Shown here: piece after piece, positions 1 to 7,930 of the stretch | Layout: every line of letters begins with the position of its first letter | Position numbering within the stretch: position 1 is the first letter of the stretch | Source of the DNA: an uncultured Collinsella sp. | GTDB taxonomy: Bacteria > Actinomycetota > Coriobacteriia > Coriobacteriales > Coriobacteriaceae | Length of the DNA: 38,016 bases | Direction: 5' to 3' | NCBI GenBank assembly: GCA_900547855.1 | Contig: URIK01000003.1 | Location: 1 to 38,016 of the forward strand | Program-made: the position numbers and the translations under genes | The notes under the pieces: generated by a model | What the model saw: only the letters and a program-made list of their open reading frames with translations | The model's database searches: none | What the model was told of the DNA's origin: nothing

Positions 1-50
1 GATCTACACTCGACTAGTCGTCGGCAGCGTCAGATGTGTATAAGAGACAG
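1..50 (+). other. Nextera adapter and index (not genomic)
   Basis: Bases 18-50 are the Nextera Read 1 transposase adapter ending in the mosaic end AGATGTGTATAAGAGACAG. Bases 10-17 (TCGACTAG) look like an i5 index and 1-9 like the end of the P5 flow-cell sequence. Genomic sequence starts at about 51. Peptides translated from this stretch, such as those starting MCIRDR, are artefacts. Confidence 0.97.
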
Positions 51-51
51 A

Positions 52-1539
52 CAGGCTATGTCCGATCGCGACGTTCGCCAGTCGGACGTGATCCGCGCAT
101 CGGAGATGCTCGGCAAAAAACTCGGCAAGAGTCAGATGAGCCAATATGTGAGCGGCAAGACGATTCCGCGGCGCGATGTGGCAGAGCTGCTCGCCCGCAT
201 TTTGGAGGTCGATGTTACCTGGCTGCTTGCCGGTGACGCCGATCAAGGCGAGGCATCATCGCCCCGTAACGTTTCCAAGCCCGAACCCCATCCCTCAGCT
301 CAAATTCCAAGGAGCACCACCATGCGTACTTTTTCTAAATCCACCAAGCTTGATAACGTCCTGTATGATGTGCGCGGTCCCGTCGTCGACGAGGCCGCCC
401 GTATGGAGGACGAGGGCGAGCGCATTCTCAAGCTCAATATCGGCAACCCGGCGCCCTTCGGTTTCCGCACGCCCGACGAGGTCATCAAGGACATGCGCCA
501 GCAGCTGCCCGACTGCGAAGGCTATTCCAACTCGCGCGGTCTGTTCTCTGCGCGCAAGGCGATTATGCAGTACTCGCAGATCAAGGGCCTGCCCAACGTT
601 CAGATGGAGCACATCTACACGGGCAACGGCGTGTCCGAGCTCATTCAGCTTTCGATGAACGCGCTGCTCGACAATGGCGACGAGATTCTGATCCCCAGCC
701 CCGACTATCCGCTCTGGACGGCGTGCGCAACCCTTGCCGGCGGTCATCCCGTACATTATTTGTGTGATGAGCAGGCGGATTGGTATCCCGACCTGGAGGA
801 TATGGAGTCCAAGATCACGAGCGCGACCAAAGCCCTCGTCATCATCAACCCTAACAACCCCACGGGTTCCGTCTATCCGCGCGAGGTGCTCGAGGGCATC
901 GTCGAGGTTGCACGCAGGCATCAGCTGATGATCTTTGCCGATGAGATCTACGACCGCCTCTGCATGGACGGCTACGAGCACGTCTCGATTGCCTCGCTCG
1001 CCCCCGACCTGCCCTGCGTTACCTTTAGCGGTCTGTCCAAGTCGCACATGATCGCGGGCTATCGCATTGGCTGGATGGTGCTTTCGGGCAACCAGCGCTG
1101 CATGAGCGACTTCATCATGGGCATCAACATGCTCTCCAACATGCGCCTGTGCTCCAACGTGCCGGCTCAGTCGATCGTTCAGACGGCACTCGGTGGCCAT
1201 CAGTCCGTTAACGACTACATCCGTCCCGGCGGCCGTGTCTACGAGCAGCGCAACTTTGTGTATGAGGCGCTCAACAAGATTGACGGCATCTCGGTGGTTA
1301 AGCCGCGCGCGGCGTTCTACATCTTCCCCAAGATGGATGTGAAGAAGTTCAACATCACCGATGACGAGCAGTTCGCCCTTGACCTGCTGCACGAGAAGAA
1401 GATCCTGATCACGCGCGGCGGCGGCTTCAACTGGGCTGAGCCCGACCACTTCCGTATCGTGTACCTGCCGCGCATGGAAGTGCTCAAGGAGTCGCTCGAA
1501 GACCTCGCCGACTTCTTCGATCATTACCGCCAGGCGTAA
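52..1539 (+). CDS. HTH/AlaA-type aminotransferase fusion (5' partial)
   Basis: The reading frame is open from the adapter junction, so the N-terminus is missing. The first ~60 visible residues are the rest of an XRE-like helix-turn-helix (…SQMSQYVSGKTIPRRD…). After a linker comes a complete ~405-residue fold-type I PLP aminotransferase starting MRTFSKSTK. It matches the AlaA (YfbQ) family closely: LNIGNPAPFGF, NPNNPTG, DEIYDRL, and GLSKSH, whose Lys should carry PLP. The family transfers amino groups between alanine or other amino acids and 2-oxoglutarate in the cytosol. HTH-aminotransferase fusions of this kind are annotated in Gram-positives. An AAGGAG motif sits 7 nt before an in-frame ATG at 322, so a free enzyme could also be made. 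A strong terminator follows. The enzyme family is certain; the exact substrate and what the HTH binds are not. Confidence 0.93.
   Translation, partial: QAMSDRDVRQSDVIRASEMLGKKLGKSQMSQYVSGKTIPRRDVAELLARILEVDVTWLLAGDADQGEASSPRNVSKPEPHPSAQIPRSTTMRTFSKSTKLDNVLYDVRGPVVDEAARMEDEGERILKLNIGNPAPFGFRTPDEVIKDMRQQLPDCEGYSNSRGLFSARKAIMQYSQIKGLPNVQMEHIYTGNGVSELIQLSMNALLDNGDEILIPSPDYPLWTACATLAGGHPVHYLCDEQADWYPDLEDMESKITSATKALVIINPNNPTGSVYPREVLEGIVEVARRHQLMIFADEIYDRLCMDGYEHVSIASLAPDLPCVTFSGLSKSHMIAGYRIGWMVLSGNQRCMSDFIMGINMLSNMRLCSNVPAQSIVQTALGGHQSVNDYIRPGGRVYEQRNFVYEALNKIDGISVVKPRAAFYIFPKMDVKKFNITDDEQFALDLLHEKKILITRGGGFNWAEPDHFRIVYLPRMEVLKESLEDLADFFDHYRQA
309..324 (+). promoter_or_regulatory. Internal ribosome binding site before ATG 322
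   Basis: AAGGAG at 309-314 lies 7 nt upstream of the in-frame ATG at 322, exactly where the aminotransferase domain begins. It is as good as the binding sites of other genes in the window, so a separate aminotransferase product is plausible. Confidence 0.55.
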
Positions 1540-1560
1540 CGGCAAGGGTAGCCTGTAATG

Positions 1561-1598
1561 AAACGGTCGGCCCGCAACGGATGCGGGCCGACCGTTTT
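1561..1598 (+). terminator. Rho-independent terminator after the aminotransferase
   Basis: A perfect 16-bp stem (1561-1576 pairs with 1582-1597), loop ACGGA, ends in a short T run. It starts 21 nt after the stop codon of the aminotransferase gene. Confidence 0.9.
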
Positions 1599-1667
1599 CT
1601 GTCTAAGCCCGTGCTGTTAGCGCTTGTCTCGTTGAGCGGGCGAGGTTCGCGCGTGAGCGGCTAGTTC

Positions 1668-1684
1668 TATTCCAAAATGGAATA
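1668..1684. promoter_or_regulatory. 17-bp palindromic operator, LysR-type (T-N11-A)
   Basis: TATTCCA-AAA-TGGAATA is a perfect palindrome containing a T-N11-A core (1670-1682). Its centre (1676) is about 64 bp upstream of the start point predicted from the promoter at 1704-1733, the usual position of a LysR-family recognition site. The LysR gene at 6971-7894, just past the operon's end, is the natural candidate to bind it. That link is inference. Confidence 0.6.
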
Positions 1685-1703
1685 CAGTGGGCTTAAGCTG
1701 GAA

Positions 1704-1733
1704 TTGATGTCCGGGTACCTGCTTTTCTAGAAT
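1704..1733 (+). promoter_or_regulatory. Promoter of the amidohydrolase-ceramidase-PTS operon
   Basis: TTGATG (1704-1709) and TAGAAT (1728-1733) are separated by 18 nt and resemble -35 and -10 hexamers. The predicted start is near 1740, 26 nt before the first gene. The weak -35 fits an activator-dependent promoter. Confidence 0.5.
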
Positions 1734-1765
1734 GTTTTCAACAAGATGAAAGGCGGTTCCAACCA

Positions 1766-2800
1766 ATGATTATCGATGCAAATTCCTACTGGTTCGACGA
1801 GCGCATCTTTCATGACGAGACGCTCTGCGAACAGTTTTTGGCCGAGGTACCCCGCGCCTATGACACCGAAGGCTATCTGACCATGAATTCCGCCGGCAAA
1901 CGACAGATCGTGATCGAGATGCCCGCCGGTTCTCCGGGTCTTAACTACATTGAGGGCGACTACACCCTCGAGAAGCGCTTGGCCGATATGGATGAGGCGG
2001 GGGTCGACAAGGCGATCCTCAAGCTCCCCGGCTGCCACGAGTGGATGTCGCTCGAGATGTGCCGGCGTTTCAACGACGGTATGGCTGCTGACGCGAAGGC
2101 GTCAAATGGCCGTCTGATTCCGCTTGTCGCCGTGCCGCCCTTTGGCACCAAAGCGAATTTGGAGGAGCTCGACCGCAGGCTCGACGATGGTTTTGCGGGT
2201 GTGCAGCTCTGCGCTCACTACGGCAAGCGCTATCTCGACGATCAGGTCTTCTCGAGCTTTTTCGAGCACCTGAACGAACGCCATGTCACCGTTTACGTGC
2301 ACCATGTTCCCGTGCCGGTCGAGAACGAGTCGCTTCTCGCGTACGACAACCTTCGCCGCTCTTATGGCCGCTGCGTCGACCAAACTACGGCGATCGGTCG
2401 AGAGATCTTTGGTGATTTCTTTGAGCGCTACCCCAATATCAAGATGGTCCACTCCATGCTCGGCGGCGCATACTTTGCGTTCAAGGAGATGCTGCTGCCT
2501 CATGGTCCCAAGCGCCCTGATGCTTCTGGCCGTTTTCAGGTCGATACCGAGACCGTTTCCAGGCGCCTCGAGAACAACATCTATTTCGACATGTCCCATG
2601 CCCAGCCTTGGGGCAAGACACTCCTCGCCTGCGCGGTTGACGTGCTGGGTGCAGACCATATTGTTTTTGGCACGAGCTATCCCGTTAAACGCGAGTGGCT
2701 CACCGAGGGTGTCGCCTGCGTTCGCGCTGCAAATCTGAGCGATACAGACAGCGACCTTGTGCTTGGCGGTACGGCGCAGCAACTGTACGGTGTCGAGTGA
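1766..2800 (+). CDS. Amidohydrolase_2-family protein with altered metal site
   Basis: This 344-residue protein has the layout of the ACMSD-like amidohydrolase_2 family (TIM-barrel hydrolases and decarboxylases). The start is the ATG at 1766 with AAAGGCGG upstream. The expected N-terminal HxH metal pair after IID is replaced: residues 4-8 read DANSY. The late catalytic Asp of the family's FGxDYP motif is Ser304 (FGTSYP). The middle histidines remain (VHH 179-180; H229 in MVHSML). The usual mononuclear metal site is therefore probably absent or changed, so the protein may be catalytically different or non-catalytic. It is the first gene of an operon with two ceramidase-like proteins and a PTS permease, 26 nt before the next gene. 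The family is fairly sure; the substrate is unknown. Confidence 0.82.
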   Translation: MIIDANSYWFDERIFHDETLCEQFLAEVPRAYDTEGYLTMNSAGKRQIVIEMPAGSPGLNYIEGDYTLEKRLADMDEAGVDKAILKLPGCHEWMSLEMCRRFNDGMAADAKASNGRLIPLVAVPPFGTKANLEELDRRLDDGFAGVQLCAHYGKRYLDDQVFSSFFEHLNERHVTVYVHHVPVPVENESLLAYDNLRRSYGRCVDQTTAIGREIFGDFFERYPNIKMVHSMLGGAYFAFKEMLLPHGPKRPDASGRFQVDTETVSRRLENNIYFDMSHAQPWGKTLLACAVDVLGADHIVFGTSYPVKREWLTEGVACVRAANLSDTDSDLVLGGTAQQLYGVE

Positions 2801-2826
2801 GCGGCAATCAGAGGGGAGTATCTGCC

Positions 2827-4074
2827 ATGGACGAAGGAGAGATGAGGGCTGGGGCCGCTCGTGTGGCCATCGATCTTGGGGACGTGTTGCCGTTCGACGG
2901 TTTCGACGAACTCCGTCATGAGGTCTTCGCCCGTGCCCTTATCATCGAGGGGACGGGGCGACGCGCCTGCGTCCTTTCGCTTGAGGTCACCTCGATCGCT
3001 CCGGCTCTACTCGCCGATCTGCGTGAGGTTGTTGAGAATGCCGCCAATTGCAGCGGTGCTTATTCTTGGGTGGTTCCTACCCACACGTTTTCCATGCCTC
3101 ACGTCCGCACTCCCGGGCATCTTGTCGACGATGCTACTCGCAATCGCAACGAGCGCTATCGCGCAGCGCTCGTCGCTGCCGCCCGCACGGCTGTCGAGCG
3201 CGCTGTTGCGGGCATTCGCTCCGTCACTCTCGCCACTGTGGAGGGCGAATGCCCCGTGAACGTTAATCGCGACATCGAGACGCCTGCCGGCTGGTGGTTG
3301 GGCTCGAATCCCAGGGGGTTTGCCGACCACACGATGCCCGTACTCGCCATAAGGGATGCCGGGGGCGAGTATGTTGCCGTGCTCGCGACGGCGGACGTTC
3401 AGTCCTCCGTGCTCGACGGGTCGCGCGACTCCGAGGGGAGGCGCATGGCGAGCGGAGACCTCTTTGGTTTTGCCGCCATGTCACTCGAGCGCGAGCTGGG
3501 CAGCGTTGCCCTGTTGCTGCCAGGCGCCGCGGGCGACCAAGGTCCGGCGGAGCGCGCCATGAACGTCATGTTCGATGCGGCCGGCGTTAAGCAGACGGTC
3601 GATGCCCATGAGGACGGATACCGCATGCTGCACCAGCAGGGGCAGGCCTTGGGCGATGCTTTAGTCGAGGCCGCTCGCATGGCGCGTGAGGATGACGCTA
3701 CCGGCATCGATGCCCGCACGGTCGACGTTCTCCTGCCCGCTCAGACACGCGCCGATTTTCACTCTTTGGCCCCGCACCGAACGTATGAGTTTCATGCCGC
3801 TGGCGAGCAGCGCACGAGGGTCTATCTGCTCCGGCTGGGAAACGTCGAGCTTGTCGGCGTACAACCCGAGGTCTCGAGTGCATTCGGCGCCACTGTGCGC
3901 GCCGCCCGGTCCGGCTCTGTGTTCTTTGCCACGCTCGTCAACGGCGGACAGAAGTACCTACCGGCTCCCGACGCGTACGAAAAAATCACCTATGAGGCTA
4001 TGAACTCCGGTTTTGCCGCCGGATCCCATGAGCGCCTCGTCGAAATCATCATTGCCGCCTTGAATGCGGCGTGA
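2827..4074 (+). CDS. Neutral/alkaline ceramidase-like protein, copy 1
   Basis: The start is the ATG at 2827 behind AGAGGGGAG (2810-2818), giving 415 residues; upstream in-frame extensions overlap the preceding gene and lack a good ribosome site. The protein resembles the catalytic domain of neutral/alkaline non-lysosomal ceramidases: PTHTFSMPH (about 84-92) matches the metal-binding THTH region and LPGAAGDQGP matches the NAGDVSPN region. Where that motif carries the nucleophilic Ser, this protein has Gly (GDQGP), so classical amidase activity is doubtful. No signal peptide is visible, so it is probably cytosolic, unlike characterised secreted ceramidases. It lies 18 nt before a second, more conventional copy. 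Family assignment is moderate; an amide or sugar-amide substrate brought in by the downstream PTS is speculation. Confidence 0.7.
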   Translation: MDEGEMRAGAARVAIDLGDVLPFDGFDELRHEVFARALIIEGTGRRACVLSLEVTSIAPALLADLREVVENAANCSGAYSWVVPTHTFSMPHVRTPGHLVDDATRNRNERYRAALVAAARTAVERAVAGIRSVTLATVEGECPVNVNRDIETPAGWWLGSNPRGFADHTMPVLAIRDAGGEYVAVLATADVQSSVLDGSRDSEGRRMASGDLFGFAAMSLERELGSVALLLPGAAGDQGPAERAMNVMFDAAGVKQTVDAHEDGYRMLHQQGQALGDALVEAARMAREDDATGIDARTVDVLLPAQTRADFHSLAPHRTYEFHAAGEQRTRVYLLRLGNVELVGVQPEVSSAFGATVRAARSGSVFFATLVNGGQKYLPAPDAYEKITYEAMNSGFAAGSHERLVEIIIAALNAA

Positions 4075-4092
4075 CACAGAAGGAGAACGTGC

Positions 4093-5211
4093 ATGAACAT
4101 TGGACACGCGCGCCGCAAAATTACCCCACAGGGCGACATCTACCTGATTGGCTACCGCAATCTTCCCAACCGTCTTGAACCTGCGACGGGCGTCCATGAC
4201 GACGTCTTCGCCAACGCCATCCTCTTCCAGCAAGGCGAACGTGAAGTGTTTCTCTTTAATGCCGATGTCCTCGAGTTCGAGGAAAGCATGGCCGAGGAAG
4301 TCAAGACAATGCTCGCCGAGCGCTATGGAATCGACCGTGACTGCGTTTTGCTCTCGGCGACGCACGACCATACTTCAATCGTCGCTTACCACCGCAGCTG
4401 GTGGACGGGAAAATTCGACGAGAACTACTACCGCTGGTTCCTCGATACCATTTGCCAATGCTTTGAGGAGTGCCGCGCCAACGCACAGCCCGCGATTTGT
4501 CGCTTGGGCAAGCAGGTCATCACCGGTTTCTACGACAACCGCATCATCCCAGGTGAACTCGCCGACAATGAGGTCATTGTCGTATCGTTCTTCGATACCG
4601 AAGGCAAGCCATTTGCGGGCTTTGTGAACTGGGCGGTGCATTCCGCTTGCGTCGGGCCCGACTGTACGGAGCTCACGAGTGAGCTTGCCGGCCTTACCGG
4701 TAAAAAGCTCGCTCAGAGTCTTGGTTACTATCCGGCCATGGTCGTCGGTGCTGCTGGCGACTGTAGCGACCGCAATTTTCGCCAGGGACGCGGCATTCCC
4801 GAGGTCGAGCGTGTTTCGACCGGTCTTGCCGAGGCGATTTCCCAGATCAAGCTCGATCGCGAGGTCATTCTCGATCGCATTGAGCCTCAGACGTTCTATC
4901 ACACCGTTGCCCATGACGACTTTTCACTCACGCTTAAGTGTGCCGTTATCAGCTTGGGCGGTATGCACCTCTTTGTGTTTCCGAGCGAGCTCGGCAGCGA
5001 CCTGGGTATTCGCATGAAGCGCGAATGCCCGGTCGAGGGAATAGTTTGCGGTTACACCAACGGCTATTTCGAGTATTTCCTTCCGGCACGCGAGTACGGC
5101 CTCTCCTTTGAGACCGAGCGTACTCAGATTCCCCAGGGCGAACCGGAACGTCTGTGTGACAAGTTCTGCCAGACGACGAGACTTCTCGGCGCAGCAGATT
5201 CGCGTCTGTAG
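4093..5211 (+). CDS. Neutral/alkaline ceramidase-like protein, copy 2
   Basis: This 372-residue protein begins at the ATG at 4093 with AGAAGGAGAACGTGC upstream. Family motifs are better preserved than in the previous gene: SATHDHTS (89-95; H91 and H93 probable zinc ligands), NWAVHSACVGPD (H183) and GAAGDCSDRN (219-228), where Ser225 occupies the nucleophile position of the GDxSP-like motif. There is no signal peptide or transmembrane segment. It is probably the active member of the pair and may work together with copy 1. A 193-nt gap follows before the PTS gene; I see no clear promoter or terminator there. The exact substrate is unknown; bacterial members of this superfamily act on amides other than ceramide. 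Confidence 0.78.
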   Translation: MNIGHARRKITPQGDIYLIGYRNLPNRLEPATGVHDDVFANAILFQQGEREVFLFNADVLEFEESMAEEVKTMLAERYGIDRDCVLLSATHDHTSIVAYHRSWWTGKFDENYYRWFLDTICQCFEECRANAQPAICRLGKQVITGFYDNRIIPGELADNEVIVVSFFDTEGKPFAGFVNWAVHSACVGPDCTELTSELAGLTGKKLAQSLGYYPAMVVGAAGDCSDRNFRQGRGIPEVERVSTGLAEAISQIKLDREVILDRIEPQTFYHTVAHDDFSLTLKCAVISLGGMHLFVFPSELGSDLGIRMKRECPVEGIVCGYTNGYFEYFLPAREYGLSFETERTQIPQGEPERLCDKFCQTTRLLGAADSRL

Positions 5212-5404
5212 ACCTGATTGCGTGACATGGGCCAATGAGGCTCCCTGCCATGTGATCGGCATCTTCCATCTTCTCTGCCGTTTCCCATCCCGGGCGTACG
5301 TGCGTCCGCGGATTACAAAGGGGGAAGCGGGTTCCTTGCCCTCCCACGTCGACTACGGAGGCCTGAAATCGATGCTATACCCCGCTCAGAAAAAGGAGAA
5401 TTCC

Positions 5405-6847
5405 ATGAAATACCAGAAGCTTTGCGATGAAATCATCACAAAGGTCGGTGGTCGAGACAATGTGTTAGACGTGAGCCACTGCATTACGCGTCTCCGCTTC
5501 CACCTCAAGGATGAATCACTTGCCCAGACCAATGAACTTAAGGCGACGAAGGGCGTCGTTGACGTCATCCAGGCTGGCGGACAGTATCAGGTCGTGATTG
5601 GTGCCACTGTCGAGGCTGTCTACAACGACCTTGTTCAGATTGGCGGGTTCGACACCAAGCCCGCGCTCGATATCGATGAGGGCGACAATGTCAAGAAGGG
5701 CGATCCGTTCTCGCGCCTGCTCGCCATCATTTCCGAGATTCTGCAGCCGGTTCTTGGCGTGCTTATGGCCGGTGGCTTTATCAAGTCGATGCTCGCGCTC
5801 TGCACGGTTGCCGGTTGGCTTGCCAAGGACAGCAATACCTATGTGACGCTCTCGGCAATCGGAGATTCGGTCTTCTATTACTTTCCGCTAATCATTGGCT
5901 GGACGTCGGCCAAGAAGTTCGGACTTAAGCCCGTTATGGGAATGGCGCTCGGTGGTATCCTCGTCTACCCGACGCTCGTTGGCCTTATGGGCGGAGATCC
6001 GCTCTACACGCTCGGCGCCGGCACGGTCTTCGAGTCCAATGTCTACGGTGATATTTTTGGCATCCCGCTGATCATGCAGAATTACTCATCGACGATTCTG
6101 CCTGCGATCTTTATCGTCTGGATTGCCTCCAAGGTACACAAGGCCCTTTCTAACGCGCTGCCCGCGCTTGTGAGCTCGTTCTTCTCCAACATCCTGACGC
6201 TCCTCATTTGCGGCATCCTTGGCCTGCTTGTGGTCGGTCCGGTCATGACGGTCCTCTCCAACATCGTTGCCCAGATCATTCTGATGCTCATCAACTTCCA
6301 ACCCGCCATCGCCGGCTTCGTCATCGGCACGTTCTGGAGCCTGCTCGTCATGTTCGGCCTGCACTGGGGTATCATCCCGCTGTGGTTCCTCGATGTCGCA
6401 ACCTACGGCTATGACCTCATTAACCCGCTCGTGTATGCAGGCGGTTGTGCCATCGCCGGCGCTGTGCTTGGCATGATCATCCGAACCAAGGACTCCGAGG
6501 AAAATGCTGCCGTCAACATTCCCGCCCTTGTCTCTTCGATTTTCGGTGTCAACGAGCCTGCGCTTTACGCCATCTTGCTGCCGCGTAAGCGCCTTATGTG
6601 GGCAACCTTTATTTCCGCTGGTGTAGGCGGCGCCATTGCCGGCCTCATGGGTGCCAAGCTCTATGCCTTCGGTGCCTCCGGCCCGCTCGGTTTCCCGAGC
6701 TTTATTAACCCTGCCGGCATCGACACGGGCTTTATCGGCCTTGTCATCTCCGGTGTGGTCGCTTTCGTTCTGGCTCTTGTCGCCGCTATGGTGATCGGTA
6801 CCAAGAAGGACGAGGGCGGTAAGGCACTCAACATCTCGGTGGACTAG
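5405..6847 (+). CDS. PTS EIIBC permease, glucose/beta-glucoside superfamily
   Basis: AAAAAGGAG sits 7-8 nt before the ATG at 5405; the longer open frame upstream has no ribosome site. The 480-residue protein begins with an EIIB domain (about 1-90) carrying the phosphorylation Cys in DVSHCITRLRFHLKD, followed by a hydrophobic EIIC domain of about ten membrane segments with the GVNEPALYAI signature (Glu needed for sugar binding). No EIIA domain is fused, so a separate EIIA elsewhere must phosphorylate it. It imports and phosphorylates a sugar or glycoside; sequence alone cannot name which. As last gene of the operon it probably supplies the substrate for the upstream hydrolases. It ends before a terminator shared with the convergent LysR gene. 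Confidence 0.92.
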   Translation: MKYQKLCDEIITKVGGRDNVLDVSHCITRLRFHLKDESLAQTNELKATKGVVDVIQAGGQYQVVIGATVEAVYNDLVQIGGFDTKPALDIDEGDNVKKGDPFSRLLAIISEILQPVLGVLMAGGFIKSMLALCTVAGWLAKDSNTYVTLSAIGDSVFYYFPLIIGWTSAKKFGLKPVMGMALGGILVYPTLVGLMGGDPLYTLGAGTVFESNVYGDIFGIPLIMQNYSSTILPAIFIVWIASKVHKALSNALPALVSSFFSNILTLLICGILGLLVVGPVMTVLSNIVAQIILMLINFQPAIAGFVIGTFWSLLVMFGLHWGIIPLWFLDVATYGYDLINPLVYAGGCAIAGAVLGMIIRTKDSEENAAVNIPALVSSIFGVNEPALYAILLPRKRLMWATFISAGVGGAIAGLMGAKLYAFGASGPLGFPSFINPAGIDTGFIGLVISGVVAFVLALVAAMVIGTKKDEGGKALNISVD

Positions 6848-6867
6848 TCTTTCTGCGCACTTTAACT

Positions 6868-6908
6868 AAATATGCCTCGGACGGCGACGTGCCGCCCGAG
6901 GCATATTT
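6868..6908. terminator. Bidirectional terminator between PTS and LysR genes
   Basis: AAATATGCCTCGG (6868-6880) pairs with CCGAGGCATATTT (6896-6908) as a 13-bp stem, with an inner GGC/GCC pairing. A/T runs on both sides suit both convergent genes. Confidence 0.85.
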
Positions 6909-6970
6909 GTGTTTCGTGCCGCTGTCATCGTGTTTGCGGACACAAGTCTGCGGTTGTGGAGCAGCGGGGA

Positions 6971-7894
6971 TTATGACGGGCGTGCCGCGGTGGAAGACAT
7001 ACGGTCGCCCTGCAGGAGCTGACGGTAGGGGAGGAAGCCGATGAACGAGACGACCGCCTGCGAGTGCGCGGCGTTCCGCTTGAGGTAGAGCCTGACCTCG
7101 GAGGTCGTCGCGGGCTCAAGCGGCACCAGGGCTACCTTTCCGCTGGCAAGCGATTCCGCCGGCTTGCGCATGAGGAATGAGACACCGGCGCCGCGTGCGA
7201 CAAGAGAGATGATGTTCTCGGCTCGTTTGCCGGTGAACGTAACACGTGGGCCAAATCCAGCTTCGCGGCAAATGGAAAGGACGAGCTCGCTTACGAACGA
7301 GCCTTGGGGAAGCATGAGGAAATTCTCGTCGATAAGGTCGTCTATCTCGACGGCGTCACGTTCGGCGAGCGGATGGTCGAGCGGAAGGACGGCCACGAGC
7401 CGGTCAGTCGTAAAGGGAATCTTTTTGAACTCCGGCTCGATGGCGCCACTGTCACGGATGAAGGCCAGGTCAATGTCCTCGTGCAGGAGCATACGCTTGA
7501 GTGTGTCGCCCTCGCCCTCGATGAGCTCGACAGAATATGAGGGGTTCGCCTGCTGAAAATCGATGACGGCGTCCGTGATCCCATAAGGGGCCATAATGGG
7601 GATAGAACCGACGGTGAGGTGCTCGAGCGGCTCACCTGCGCCTATTTGAATGGCGGCAAGATAGCGGTGCTGAAGCGTCGCAATTTTTTGCGCATAGGGG
7701 AGGAGCGCTTCACCTTGCGCGGTGAGTGTTACGTGGCGCTGGCTTCGATCGATGAGCTTGCAGCCGAGTTCGTGCTCCATTGCCATGATGTGCTTGGAGA
7801 GGGTTGATTGCGACATGAAAAGCAGTTCCGCCGCATCAAGAAACGTGCGTGACTGCGCTAAGATGGCGAATTCGCCAAAGCGGTTGATATCCAT
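6971..7894 (-). CDS. LysR-family transcriptional regulator
   Basis: This 307-residue protein has an N-terminal winged helix-turn-helix (residues 1-60: AELLFMSQSTLSKHIMAME, the classic LysR recognition region) and a periplasmic-binding-protein-like effector domain from about 90 to 300. The start is preceded by GGAGG. It is convergent with the PTS gene and lies 36 nt downstream of the deformylase-like gene on the same strand, so the two may be co-transcribed. The T-N11-A palindrome at 1668-1684, at the activation position of the ceramidase/PTS operon, makes it the likely regulator of that operon. The effector is unknown, but probably a metabolite of the pathway. Confidence 0.92.
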   Translation of the reverse strand: MDINRFGEFAILAQSRTFLDAAELLFMSQSTLSKHIMAMEHELGCKLIDRSQRHVTLTAQGEALLPYAQKIATLQHRYLAAIQIGAGEPLEHLTVGSIPIMAPYGITDAVIDFQQANPSYSVELIEGEGDTLKRMLLHEDIDLAFIRDSGAIEPEFKKIPFTTDRLVAVLPLDHPLAERDAVEIDDLIDENFLMLPQGSFVSELVLSICREAGFGPRVTFTGKRAENIISLVARGAGVSFLMRKPAESLASGKVALVPLEPATTSEVRLYLKRNAAHSQAVVSFIGFLPYRQLLQGDRMSSTAARPS

Positions 7895-7930
7895 AGGGAG
7901 GCCTCCGGTACCCTCATTTTGGCAGGTGGC

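Noticed and set aside
295..1545. Long open frame on the minus strand (416 codons) opposite the aminotransferase
   Set aside because: It is a shadow of the high-GC coding strand: low-complexity His/Arg/Leu composition, no ribosome site, and the plus strand encodes a clearly conserved enzyme.
5212..5404. Riboswitch or attenuator before the PTS gene
   Set aside because: Some self-complementary GC runs exist but no terminator/antiterminator pair or antiterminator-protein target site could be made out.
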